This document shows, in pieces, positions 8,546 through 16,611 of a DNA stretch of 64,000 bases. The stretch is from positions 157,271 to 221,270 of the forward strand of contig NZ_JACIJP010000006.1 in assembly GCF_014199435.1 (NCBI RefSeq), read 5' to 3'. The notes under the pieces were generated by a model that made no database searches, was not told the DNA's origin, and saw only the letters and a program-made list of their open reading frames with translations. This stretch comes from Sphingobium subterraneum. GTDB taxonomy: Bacteria; Pseudomonadota; Alphaproteobacteria; Sphingomonadales; Sphingomonadaceae. The translations under genes were made by a program, and so were the position numbers. The first letter of the stretch is position 1; each line of letters opens with the position of its first letter.

Positions 8546-9559
8546 TCAGCAAACCGAGATGACCACCTTCCCGAATATTTCAGGTGCATCCTGAAGCCCA
8601 TATGCGCGCGGGGCGTCTTCGAACGGCAAAACAGCTGCTATGACCGGCTCGATACGATGCCGGACGATAAACCGCGTCATCTCTTCGAACTGGTGCGCGC
8701 TGCCAACGGCGACGCCACGGATTATGGCCTGTTTACCCTGCAGCAGATAGGGATCGGGCGGCTCGCCATTTCCGGCGAGAAATCCCACCATGGCCACCTC
8801 CCCTTCGGGACGAAGCGCGGCAAGGGAATTATTCATCGTGCCCGCTCCGCCGACGTCCACGACTTTGTCGACGCCGCCCGTCGCCGCAAATATGGCCGCG
8901 CCCCATTGGTCGTCGCGCGAGTAATCGTGGCAGGTCTTCACCCCCAGATCGCGCAGCTTCGCGCATTTCGCCTCGCTGCTGGACGTCGCATGCAAGACCG
9001 CTCCTGCCGCACCGGCAAATTGCAGCGCGAACAACGAAACGCCGCCCGTCCCCAGCGCAAGAAGGCTATGTCCGGCGGCGAGCGGCTGCAAACCACCCAT
9101 CACCGCGTTCCAAGCCGTCAGCGCGGCGCAGGGCAACGTCGCAGCGGTCGTCATATCGATCGCGTTGGGGATAGCGACCAGCCGGTCTTCGGCGAGGACC
9201 ACATATTCGGACAACATGCCGTCCTCGTCTCCAGCACCAAGGCCGAGACCCATGTCGGTTCGCGGAGGACCGTCCTGCCAGTTCGCGAAATAGGTCGCCG
9301 CCACCCGGTCGCCCAGGCGCCAGCGCTGGACGCCCTCGCCCAGCGCGTCCACCACGCCCGCGCCATCCGACAGCGGCACCAGGTCCCTCAACCCGGCGCG
9401 CCCGTAGATACCGCTGAGCACCATCTGGTCCCGGCGGTTGAAGGAGGCGGCCTGAACCCGGACACGCACTTCGTGCGGCCCCGGTTGCGGCACGGCCACC
9501 TCCTGGATACGGAGGCCCGACACATCGGTGGCCGCTTTATCGAGCACCCAACGTCGCAT
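8546..9559 (-). CDS. MDR-family NADPH:quinone reductase / zinc-free alcohol dehydrogenase-like protein
   Basis: 337 residues. GroES-like N-terminal domain with PQPGPHEVRVRVQAASFNRRD, the quinone-reductase version (N-R-R-D where zinc ADHs have C-x-x-D/H). Also GDRVAATYF, and the nucleotide-binding segment ALGTGGVSLFALQFAGAAGA. No structural zinc cysteine cluster is visible, so it is probably a zinc-independent reductase. The ATG at 9559 sits 31 bp after the ALDH stop; a longer open frame into the ALDH gene is unlikely. In this cluster it may reduce an enone or a quinone-like intermediate. Confidence 0.9.
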   Translation of the reverse strand: MRRWVLDKAATDVSGLRIQEVAVPQPGPHEVRVRVQAASFNRRDQMVLSGIYGRAGLRDLVPLSDGAGVVDALGEGVQRWRLGDRVAATYFANWQDGPPRTDMGLGLGAGDEDGMLSEYVVLAEDRLVAIPNAIDMTTAATLPCAALTAWNAVMGGLQPLAAGHSLLALGTGGVSLFALQFAGAAGAVLHATSSSEAKCAKLRDLGVKTCHDYSRDDQWGAAIFAATGGVDKVVDVGGAGTMNNSLAALRPEGEVAMVGFLAGNGEPPDPYLLQGKQAIIRGVAVGSAHQFEEMTRFIVRHRIEPVIAAVLPFEDAPRAYGLQDAPEIFGKVVISVC

Positions 9560-9590
9560 CGTCACCGCCTTCAGCCCTTGGCAGACCCCA

Positions 9591-11096
9591 TTAGGAATGC
9601 GCGATCCACACCGCCTTCGTGTGCAGATACTCCTCGACGTGATGCGGGCCAGATTCCATTCCATATCCCGACATTTTGTAGCCGCCGAAGGGAACGCCAG
9701 GATCCATCAGGGAATAGCTGTTGACCCACACGGTGCCCGCACGCAGCGAGCGGGACACCTTCATCGCCTTGTCGACATTGCTGGTCCACACGCCGCTGGC
9801 CAGACCATAAGGTGTGGCATTGGCGCGCGTAATCACTTCGTCGACATCGTCGAAGGGGATTGCCGATACGACGGGCCCGAAGATTTCTTCTTTTGCGATG
9901 CTCATCGAATCTTCGACACCGACAAAGGTCGTGGGCGGAATGAAATAGCCGTCGGCAAGTTCGCCTTCCGTGACCCGTTCACCGCCCGATATCGCTTTCG
10001 CGCCCTCTGCCACACCAGCCTGCAGATAGCCGCTGATCCGCTCCATCTGCTCCTTGGAAACCACCGGGCCGATCATCGTGTCCAGCTTGGTCGGGTCGCC
10101 AATCTTGAGCGAGTTGGCGAAGGCTGCGACCTTCTCGGTGAATTCCTCATACACCGGCCTCTCCACGAACAGACGCGAACCCGCCAGACAGGCCTGTCCG
10201 GAATTTCCAAAGATACCCATGGCGGCGCCGGGGACAGCGGCGTCGAGGTTAGCGTCGGCAAAGACGATGTCTGGAGACTTGCCACCCAGTTCCATCGTCA
10301 GGCGCTTGAGGTTGCCCGCAGAAGCGCGGACAATCTTTTGGCCCGTTTCGGTGGAACCGGTGAACGCAACCTTGTCGACGTCCATATGCTCGGCGAGCGC
10401 GGCACCCGCATCTCCAAAGCCGGTCACGACATTAATCACGCCGGGCGGGACGCCCGCTTCCAGACAGAGTTCACCCAGCAGCAACGGCGAAAGAGCCGCC
10501 TGCTCCGCGCATTTAAGCACCAGCGTACATCCGCTGGCGAGCACCGGTGCGATCTTCCAGCAGGCGTTGAACACCGGCCCGTTCCACGGAATGATCCCGC
10601 CGACCACGCCAACCGGCTCCCGAAGAGTGTAGGAAAGCGCCGAAATCGGCAAGGAGTTCGACAGTGTCTCACCATGAATGTTGAGCGCACGCGAGGCGTT
10701 GTAGCGGAATGTGTCGACGGTCATGCCCATCACCCAGTTGGTGATGGCCAGCGGTCCGCCCATGTCGACGGTATCGAGCAGCGCAAGTTCTGCCGACCGT
10801 TGCTCGACGAGCTCAGCAAGCCTGAGCAAAACCTTGTGGCGCTCATTGGGCGTGAATTTGGACCACGGCCCTTCGAACGCCCGACGTGCAGCGGCCACCG
10901 CAAGATCGATATCCTCCGGTCCGCCCCAAGCCAGCGAATCCAGTTGCTTGCCGGTGGAAGGATTGATGCTCTCAAATGTCCGGCCCGATTTGGCGTCCAC
11001 CCATTTGCCGTCAATGAGCAGCTTCTTTGCCTGGCCGTTCAGAAAGGCCGGCATCTTGATCGGCTGATGTTCCAAAATCATCTCCTCTTCGCGCAT
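9591..11096 (-). CDS. NAD(P)-dependent aldehyde dehydrogenase
   Basis: 501 residues, normal length for class 1/2 ALDH. Seen: GGIIPWNGP (cofactor/active site entry), FTGSTETGQ, MELGGKSP with catalytic glutamate near 269, and GNSGQACLAGSR with the catalytic cysteine near 303, then EEIFGPV and the C-terminal VPFGGYKMSGYG. An alternative ATG lies 15 bp inside (11081). First gene of the leftward operon ALDH-MDR-LLM-SnoaL-cupin, transcribed away from the cyclase gene across a 425 bp spacer. It converts an aldehyde intermediate to a carboxylic acid; the exact substrate is not deducible. Confidence 0.95.
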   Translation of the reverse strand: MREEEMILEHQPIKMPAFLNGQAKKLLIDGKWVDAKSGRTFESINPSTGKQLDSLAWGGPEDIDLAVAAARRAFEGPWSKFTPNERHKVLLRLAELVEQRSAELALLDTVDMGGPLAITNWVMGMTVDTFRYNASRALNIHGETLSNSLPISALSYTLREPVGVVGGIIPWNGPVFNACWKIAPVLASGCTLVLKCAEQAALSPLLLGELCLEAGVPPGVINVVTGFGDAGAALAEHMDVDKVAFTGSTETGQKIVRASAGNLKRLTMELGGKSPDIVFADANLDAAVPGAAMGIFGNSGQACLAGSRLFVERPVYEEFTEKVAAFANSLKIGDPTKLDTMIGPVVSKEQMERISGYLQAGVAEGAKAISGGERVTEGELADGYFIPPTTFVGVEDSMSIAKEEIFGPVVSAIPFDDVDEVITRANATPYGLASGVWTSNVDKAMKVSRSLRAGTVWVNSYSLMDPGVPFGGYKMSGYGMESGPHHVEEYLHTKAVWIAHS

Positions 11097-11521
11097 GCGC
11101 TAATATCGCTTCGATGCTGATATCGGCGCGCTACAGCCGGATGAGAAGGTGCGTGCACAGAATTGCTTGCATTTGCTCGGATCGAAAAAGCAGGACCGGG
11201 AAATCAGGATGGGGGTCCCAACACTGTCCCTGAATACGGCACACCGACGGGTCATCCGGTCTTCGGGCATCTGCGTGCCGAGCCGGTGTTGCAGGGCGAG
11301 GGGCAGTCTTACGTCATACCCGCCGTAGCTCGACGGGGCCGTTCGCTGGGCGAACGCCATTCCCTTTGCTGTTGTTGGACGCCATTGCACCCCTTAGTGA
11401 TTATGGGAAACAAACTTTCCGTGATCGATCATCCTTTCATGGGCAAGGTCGCCAACCCTGTTGGCAGCGTGAGGACATGCTCTTCGCTCAGACCGAACTT
11501 CACAAACGGGAGCCTGAAAAA
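11097..11521. promoter_or_regulatory. Divergent spacer between ALDH operon and cyclase operon
   Basis: About 425 bp between two divergent operons. Open frames exist on both strands but none has a ribosome binding site with convincing protein-like composition. It must hold two promoters. If the cyclase starts at the earlier ATG (11477) the spacer shrinks to 380 bp. No clear operator repeat was recognised. Confidence 0.35.
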
Positions 11522-12502
11522 ATGTGTGACAATCACGATGGTGAAGCAGGCTCCGACGCCAATGTCAGCCAACTGCTGCGCAATGCGCCCAGCAATTGGG
11601 GCCGGTGGGGTGAACAGGATGAAGTCGGCGCGCTCAATTTCCTGACCAGTTCCGAAGTTCTGCGCGGCGTTCGCACCATTCGGAAGGGCAAGGTTTTCAC
11701 CTGTGGCGAAGTGATCGGTCATCCCAAGGGCGATCCGCTGTGGCCTGGACGGGTTCCCGTCCAGCGCGAAATGGCGGTTGACAAGGATACCTACGTGCGC
11801 GGCGATATGCAGAGCCTTCCGGGCGGCGCGGAGTTTGCCGACGACAAGATCGAGATGTACCTGCAGGGATCGACGCAGTTCGATGCCCTTGGGCATGTCT
11901 GGTACGACGACAAGATGTGGAACGGCTATCCGGCCGCCTCCTCCAACGGCGGCATGAAGAAGGCGTCGATCCTGCCCATCGCACAACGCGGCGTGGTGGG
12001 ACGGGGCGTGCTGCTCGATATGGCGGCGTACAAGGGCAAACCCTACCTCGACAAGGGCGATCTGCTTAATCTTGATGACCTGCTCGGTTGCGCGAAGAGC
12101 CAGGGTGTCACGATCGAAAAACACGACATATTGTGTCTTCGGCTTGGCTTTCTGCAGCTGCTCCACGTTCAGGGGCCGGATGTGTTCTACAAGGATTTTG
12201 TCGAACCCGGTCTGACCTACTCCCCTGAACTGGTGGACTGGTTCTACCGGATGGAAATTCCGTGCCTGTCAACGGACACGATTTCCAACGAGACCGAGCT
12301 TGATCCGGATATCGGCGTGCAAATTCCACTGCATTGTGCCCTGATGCGCAATCTGGGCGTCACCTTCAACGAAGTGTGCAATTTCGAGGAACTGGCCAAA
12401 GACTGCCATGAAGATGGGCAGTGGGATTTCCTGTACACCGCTGCGCCGCTCAAGGTGCATGAGGCGACCGGAGCTCCGGTCAACGTGCTGGCGATCAAGT
12501 GA
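11522..12502 (+). CDS. Cyclase-family metal-dependent hydrolase (KynB-like fold)
   Basis: 326 residues from the ATG at 11522 (GGGAG upstream); an in-frame ATG at 11477 is the alternative. The protein carries NAPSNWGRWG, DEVGALNFLT, and the family metal motif region GSTQFDALGHVWYD, then GVGRGVLLDM, and IPLHCALMRNLGVTFNEVCN near the end. This is the cyclase superfamily (kynurenine formamidase fold), whose members hydrolyse amides, lactones or ring diketones. In the usual motif HxGTHxDxPxH the first and third ligand positions are His; here they read Q-x-S-T-Q-x-D-x-L-G-H. First gene of a three-gene rightward unit with the KstD-like enzyme and the alpha/beta hydrolase; a ring-opening hydrolysis is plausible. 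Confidence 0.88.
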   Translation: MCDNHDGEAGSDANVSQLLRNAPSNWGRWGEQDEVGALNFLTSSEVLRGVRTIRKGKVFTCGEVIGHPKGDPLWPGRVPVQREMAVDKDTYVRGDMQSLPGGAEFADDKIEMYLQGSTQFDALGHVWYDDKMWNGYPAASSNGGMKKASILPIAQRGVVGRGVLLDMAAYKGKPYLDKGDLLNLDDLLGCAKSQGVTIEKHDILCLRLGFLQLLHVQGPDVFYKDFVEPGLTYSPELVDWFYRMEIPCLSTDTISNETELDPDIGVQIPLHCALMRNLGVTFNEVCNFEELAKDCHEDGQWDFLYTAAPLKVHEATGAPVNVLAIK

Positions 12503-12560
12503 TGGCGACGACGACCGGCGCCTGCAGCAGGGTATCCTGCGCATTTCCTCTTAGCTTCGG

Positions 12561-14273
12561 GTGAACACAGTGTCGGATGAGAGTTATGATCTCGTAATAG
12601 CGGGCTCCGGCTCGGCGGGGTTGGCCGCAGCGATCATCGCCCACTCGCTGGGGATGCGGGCGATCGTTGTGGAGAAAACGGACCTGGTCGGCGGCACGAG
12701 CTGCTATTCCGGGGGAGTCATCTGGGTTCCAAACAGCCGCCAGAATGTCGCGAGTGGGGTACAGGACAGCGTTGATCGGGCAGAGCGGTATCTCGACAGC
12801 ACGATCAGCAATTCGCATGAGCGCGAAGCGCGAAGGGTCTATCTCGAACGGGGCGGCGAAGCGGTTGCCTATCTGGAAGAAAAGACCGGCCCGCTCTTCT
12901 ATGTCCGCGCGATAAACTCCCCCGATTATTACCCGGAAGCCGATGGCGCGGAGATCCAGGGTCGCGCGATGACGCCCATCACATATGATGGCCGTAATTT
13001 GAAAGAGAGGTTTCGCGACCTCCGCAGTCCCCTGCCGGAGCTGTGCCTGTTTGGTCGGCAAATGCTGGAGCTGATGGATGTCTATCATCTGCTCAACGCC
13101 CGCCGTTCGCTACGGTCGGCATGGCATACCGGCAAGCTGCTGTTGCGAGACGTCAAGGATCGCTTGTTCTACCGTCAATATGGTCGCGGCACGCGCCTGA
13201 CGGGGGGCAACGCGCTTGTCGCCAGACTGTACAAGGCGGCGCTGGATCGTGACATCCCTGTTGTGCGCAACACGGCCTTGGTTGGCCTGATCAAGAAAGA
13301 CGGTGTCGTCTGCGGGGTTGAGGTCACCCAAAACGGCGTGAAGCGCGAGATCCTCGCCAAACGCGGCGTCGTCCTGGCGACAGGCGGCTTCCCTTGGTCG
13401 AAAGATCTGCGCGAGCAGTTCATGGGGGACACGGAGTTCGGCTATTCTGCGACCAGTCCGGACAGCACGGGGGACGGCATCGCCATCGCCATGCAAAATG
13501 GCGGTCAGTTCGACCGGAAAAACAGCGAAGGGGCGTTCTGGACGCCGGTTTCGGTTGGCACGCGAGCCGATGGATCGACGGCGCGCTTCCCCCATTTGAT
13601 GGCCGACCGTGCCAAACCGCGCTTGATCGCCGTCAACAGGCTGGGCCAGCGGTTCTTCAATGAAGCCGAAAACTATCATGATTTCGTCCGCGCCATGCAC
13701 AGGGAATTGGGGAACGGTGATCAACAGCCGGTCCATCTGCTCTGCGACGCACCCTATCTGAAAAAATACGCGTTCGGGGCCATTCCCCCGCTTGCGTCAG
13801 AGCGGCGGCGGGCGCTCCGCTCGGGGTATCTCATCGAAGGGCGGACGGTTGAGGAACTGGCACACAAAATCGGCGTCGACCCGTCTCGGCTGAAGCAGAC
13901 GATCACTGCGTTCAATCAGGACGCGCGCAAGGGCGTCGATGCGGAATTCGGCAAAGGATCGAGCGCGTACAACAGATATCTGGGCGACGCGACGCATGGG
14001 CCCAACCCATGCCTGGGGCCGATCGAAAAGGCGCCCTTCTACGCTATCCGGGTTTACGCCGGCGATATCGGGACGGCAATGGGCCTGGCGGCGGACGAAC
14101 ACTCGCGCGTGCTGGACGAAAATGGCGTCGCCATCCCCGGTCTTTACGCATGCGGCAATGATCGCAACTCCATCATGGCGGGCTCCTATCCCAGTGGTGG
14201 CATCACGATCGGCCCGGCGCTCGTCTTTGCGTATCTCGCCGTGCAGCATGCCTCACGAGCACAGGAGAACTGA
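12561..14273 (+). CDS. FAD-dependent oxidoreductase, 3-ketosteroid Delta1-dehydrogenase-like
   Basis: 570 residues of the FAD_binding_2 (fumarate reductase/KstD) family. Seen: GSGSAGLAAA near residues 15-24, VEKTDLVGGTSCYSGGVIWVPNS, the middle FAD-domain return GVVLATGGFPW, and C-terminal IPGLYACGNDRNSIMAGSYPSGGITIGPAL, the layout of KstD and related ring dehydrogenases. Start codon GTG at 12561; another GTG nine bases in is possible. Such enzymes desaturate a C-C bond next to a ketone, passing electrons to a quinone. Placed between a cyclase and an alpha/beta hydrolase, it may aromatise or desaturate a ring before cleavage. It could also act on non-steroid ring ketones. Confidence 0.9.
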   Translation: MNTVSDESYDLVIAGSGSAGLAAAIIAHSLGMRAIVVEKTDLVGGTSCYSGGVIWVPNSRQNVASGVQDSVDRAERYLDSTISNSHEREARRVYLERGGEAVAYLEEKTGPLFYVRAINSPDYYPEADGAEIQGRAMTPITYDGRNLKERFRDLRSPLPELCLFGRQMLELMDVYHLLNARRSLRSAWHTGKLLLRDVKDRLFYRQYGRGTRLTGGNALVARLYKAALDRDIPVVRNTALVGLIKKDGVVCGVEVTQNGVKREILAKRGVVLATGGFPWSKDLREQFMGDTEFGYSATSPDSTGDGIAIAMQNGGQFDRKNSEGAFWTPVSVGTRADGSTARFPHLMADRAKPRLIAVNRLGQRFFNEAENYHDFVRAMHRELGNGDQQPVHLLCDAPYLKKYAFGAIPPLASERRRALRSGYLIEGRTVEELAHKIGVDPSRLKQTITAFNQDARKGVDAEFGKGSSAYNRYLGDATHGPNPCLGPIEKAPFYAIRVYAGDIGTAMGLAADEHSRVLDENGVAIPGLYACGNDRNSIMAGSYPSGGITIGPALVFAYLAVQHASRAQEN

Positions 14274-14279
14274 ACGATT

Positions 14280-15125
14280 ATGACAGGCGACCCAGGCCCG
14301 AAGCCGTATCAACGCAAAGAGATACTCGTTGACGGCATAGAGACAAGCTATCTGGAAGCCGGGTCCGGCAAACCCGTCGTCCTGCTCCACGGCGGCGAAT
14401 TCGGCGGCGAAGCCGAGGCCTGCTGGGAAGCGACCATACCCGCCCTGGCCGAACATTTCCGGGTTATTGCTCCGGATCTTCTGGGTTTTGGGCATACGGC
14501 GAAGGTCATCGACTTTGTCGACGGACGCCTGCGCCGGGTTCGTCACCTGGCCCGTTTCCTGGAGATCATGCGGATTTCCGGGGCGCCCTGCGTGGGCAAT
14601 TCCATGGGGGGCATGCTCCTACTTTTCGACGCCGCTTCGGAACATCCGCTGCTCCATCCCCAAAAAATCGTCACGATTTCGGGCGGGGGCGCGCTGGAAA
14701 TGGAGTCGCCCCATACCATTGCCCTGTTCGATTATGATGGCAGCGTCGAGGGTATGCGCAAAATCGTCACCGCGCTGTTTCATGACAAGAAATGGTATGA
14801 TGATGACGCTTATCTGGAAAGGAGGCGAGCCTCCAGCCTCTTGCCGGGCGCATGGGAAGCCGTTTCGGCTGCGCGGTTCCGCCGACCGGTGGAATTGCAG
14901 CAGGCGCGAGCACCCTCGGCCATCGACTATAGCCGGATTGCCACCGATACGCTGATCATCGCCGGTGAACAGGACAAGATCAAACCCTATGGGTGGTGGG
15001 AAGAGCTGACGAGCCAGATGGCCAAGGCGCGCGTCCTGCTGGTGGCCGAAGCCGGACACTGCTCCCAACTCGAGCAACCCGATGAGGTCAATCGTGCGCT
15101 GATCGCGTTCCTCGGCGAGGATTGA
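14280..15125 (+). CDS. Alpha/beta hydrolase (meta-cleavage-product hydrolase type)
   Basis: 281 residues. Seen: oxyanion loop LLHGGEFGGEA, VIAPDLLGFGHT, nucleophile elbow GNSMGG with serine near 108, a late acid residue in IIAGEQDKI and the histidine in EAGHCSQLEQP. This resembles C-C bond hydrolases such as BphD/HsaD that act on ring-cleavage products. It starts seven bases after the KstD-like stop with AGGAGA upstream, so translation is probably coupled. Its 3' end overlaps the 3' end of the oppositely directed PepSY gene by 38 bp. Likely role: hydrolysis of a ring-opened vinylogous ketone or ester. Confidence 0.9.
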   Translation: MTGDPGPKPYQRKEILVDGIETSYLEAGSGKPVVLLHGGEFGGEAEACWEATIPALAEHFRVIAPDLLGFGHTAKVIDFVDGRLRRVRHLARFLEIMRISGAPCVGNSMGGMLLLFDAASEHPLLHPQKIVTISGGGALEMESPHTIALFDYDGSVEGMRKIVTALFHDKKWYDDDAYLERRRASSLLPGAWEAVSAARFRRPVELQQARAPSAIDYSRIATDTLIIAGEQDKIKPYGWWEELTSQMAKARVLLVAEAGHCSQLEQPDEVNRALIAFLGED

Positions 15126-16611
15126 CCAACGACGGCCGCTGATGCGGCCGTCGCAACCGCTTCCACCCCAGCCAGATCCCGCTGACCGACGTGACCAGTC
15201 CCAGACCCGACAGCAGCCAGAGCAGCACGTCCCAGCTCGGTCGGCTTTGGGTCAACACGTTGAGATCCCATTTGTGGAGCAGGTCAAAGAGCCAGCGATA
15301 GGTGCGCCCGCGCGCGTCGAGATCGCCCAGCATCCTCCCAGTGGCAGGGTCGAGATGGACCCAGGTTCGGGCATCGTCGTCATAGCGGACGCGCAGCACC
15401 GGCAATTTCGGCAGTCCGCCGGCCTGATACCAGTAGGCGTCGGGTTCGGTCAGCCGGTTGACCGCCACCACGTGCGCGTTTGGCATCAATGCCGCGGGCG
15501 CGATCACGGGACGAAACGGCTGGAGCGTGCGGGCGTCGAGCACCCGCGTTCGCCCCGGCCAGCGCAGTTCCAGGAAGGGCCGCCCGTGGACCCACCCCAG
15601 TTCCACCTGCTTGGCGCTACCACCTTGTCGGGCAAGAACCCGCAGCGGCGGCGGCGAACTCCACCCAGCCGCCTCGTACCGCTCTACCGCTTCCGACGCG
15701 ATACCGCCCTTGCCGAAAAACAGGCGGAAGGGGTCAACCGACAGCCAGCCGCTGAAAATCCACGTTATCAGGAACAGGCCCCCCAGGAACCCCGCCCAGT
15801 GATGCCACAGCATCCAGCCTCGATAAGGCGACATCCGCCCGTCCCGGTACCGGCGGCGGCCCAGCCGCGCGCGCAGAATGCCGATCCAGAAACCGGTCAC
15901 CCCGACGACGATGCACGGCGCGGCGACCCACATCACCACCTGTCGCCAGAGCGCATTGTCCTGTCTGACCACCGTGAAATAGAGCCAGTGCGGTACCGAG
16001 CCGAGCCAGTTCCAGAACCGTTCGGTCCGGTTGGTATCGAGCATCACCGCGCCGGTCTCTCCGGACACATAGAGAATGCGCTGGCCCGGCCCCGCCAGCG
16101 CCACTTTCCACAGCGGACGATGACCGTCGAAACTGCCCGCCACCGTCCACTGATCGCGCTCCACCCGGGTAACACCCAGTGCCGGAGCATGACCGAAGCG
16201 TTCCGCGATGTCGCGTGCCTGCCCCTCCGTCGGCGGGAGCTGCATCGTGCCGTCCAGAGCCGAAATGGTGCGTTCATCCCCCCTGTCGGCCCGCACCCGC
16301 CATACGGGGAGCGCGCCACGCATCTCCAGTACGGCGCGGCGCGGCAGGCTTTCGACACCCGCCGCTTGCAGATCCGTGGCCGGAAAACGCCGGACCAGCC
16401 GCCAGTCGATGGCGGGAAGATCGGCCAGCCGTTCGCTCTGGGTGAGGGCCGGAAAGGGCATGTAGATCATCACCAGCCCGGACAGGAACCACATCGCGAA
16501 GAGGATGCAGCTTCCTATGCCGAGCCAGCGATGACCGATATAGAGCCAGCGCTTCAGGCGATGACCCACCGGAACCGCGCGGGCGTCAGAAACGGGCGCG
16601 GACAGAGACAT
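15088..16611 (-). CDS. PepSY-domain membrane protein
   Basis: 507 residues from the ATG at 16611, which overlaps the TonB receptor stop by 26 bp. Membrane segments: near the N-terminus (IGSCILFAMWFLSGLVMIY), two in the middle (around WVAAPCIVVGVTGFWIGI and WAGFLGGLFLITWIFSG) and one at the end (LLWLLSGLGLVTSVSGIWLG). This four-helix PepSY_TM layout is typical of proteins paired with siderophore or metal TonB receptors, where they are thought to act as inner-membrane reductases or helpers. The gene is downstream of the receptor and co-transcribed. Its C-terminal codons overlap the alpha/beta hydrolase end on the other strand. Confidence 0.85.
   Translation of the reverse strand: MSLSAPVSDARAVPVGHRLKRWLYIGHRWLGIGSCILFAMWFLSGLVMIYMPFPALTQSERLADLPAIDWRLVRRFPATDLQAAGVESLPRRAVLEMRGALPVWRVRADRGDERTISALDGTMQLPPTEGQARDIAERFGHAPALGVTRVERDQWTVAGSFDGHRPLWKVALAGPGQRILYVSGETGAVMLDTNRTERFWNWLGSVPHWLYFTVVRQDNALWRQVVMWVAAPCIVVGVTGFWIGILRARLGRRRYRDGRMSPYRGWMLWHHWAGFLGGLFLITWIFSGWLSVDPFRLFFGKGGIASEAVERYEAAGWSSPPPLRVLARQGGSAKQVELGWVHGRPFLELRWPGRTRVLDARTLQPFRPVIAPAALMPNAHVVAVNRLTEPDAYWYQAGGLPKLPVLRVRYDDDARTWVHLDPATGRMLGDLDARGRTYRWLFDLLHKWDLNVLTQSRPSWDVLLWLLSGLGLVTSVSGIWLGWKRLRRPHQRPSLVNPRRGTRSAHD
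15131..15152. terminator. Perfect 9-bp hairpin at the convergent end of two operons
   Basis: GACGGCCGC (15131-15139), loop TGAT, GCGGCCGTC (15144-15152). It lies six bases after the alpha/beta hydrolase stop and inside the last codons of the convergent PepSY gene. No T-run follows on either strand, so it would be a weak or assisted terminator; it could also be chance in GC-rich DNA. Confidence 0.45.

Noticed and set aside
9528..11120. 530-codon plus-strand frame opposite the aldehyde dehydrogenase
   Set aside because: Antisense shadow typical for high-GC genes; the ALDH on the other strand has all catalytic motifs.
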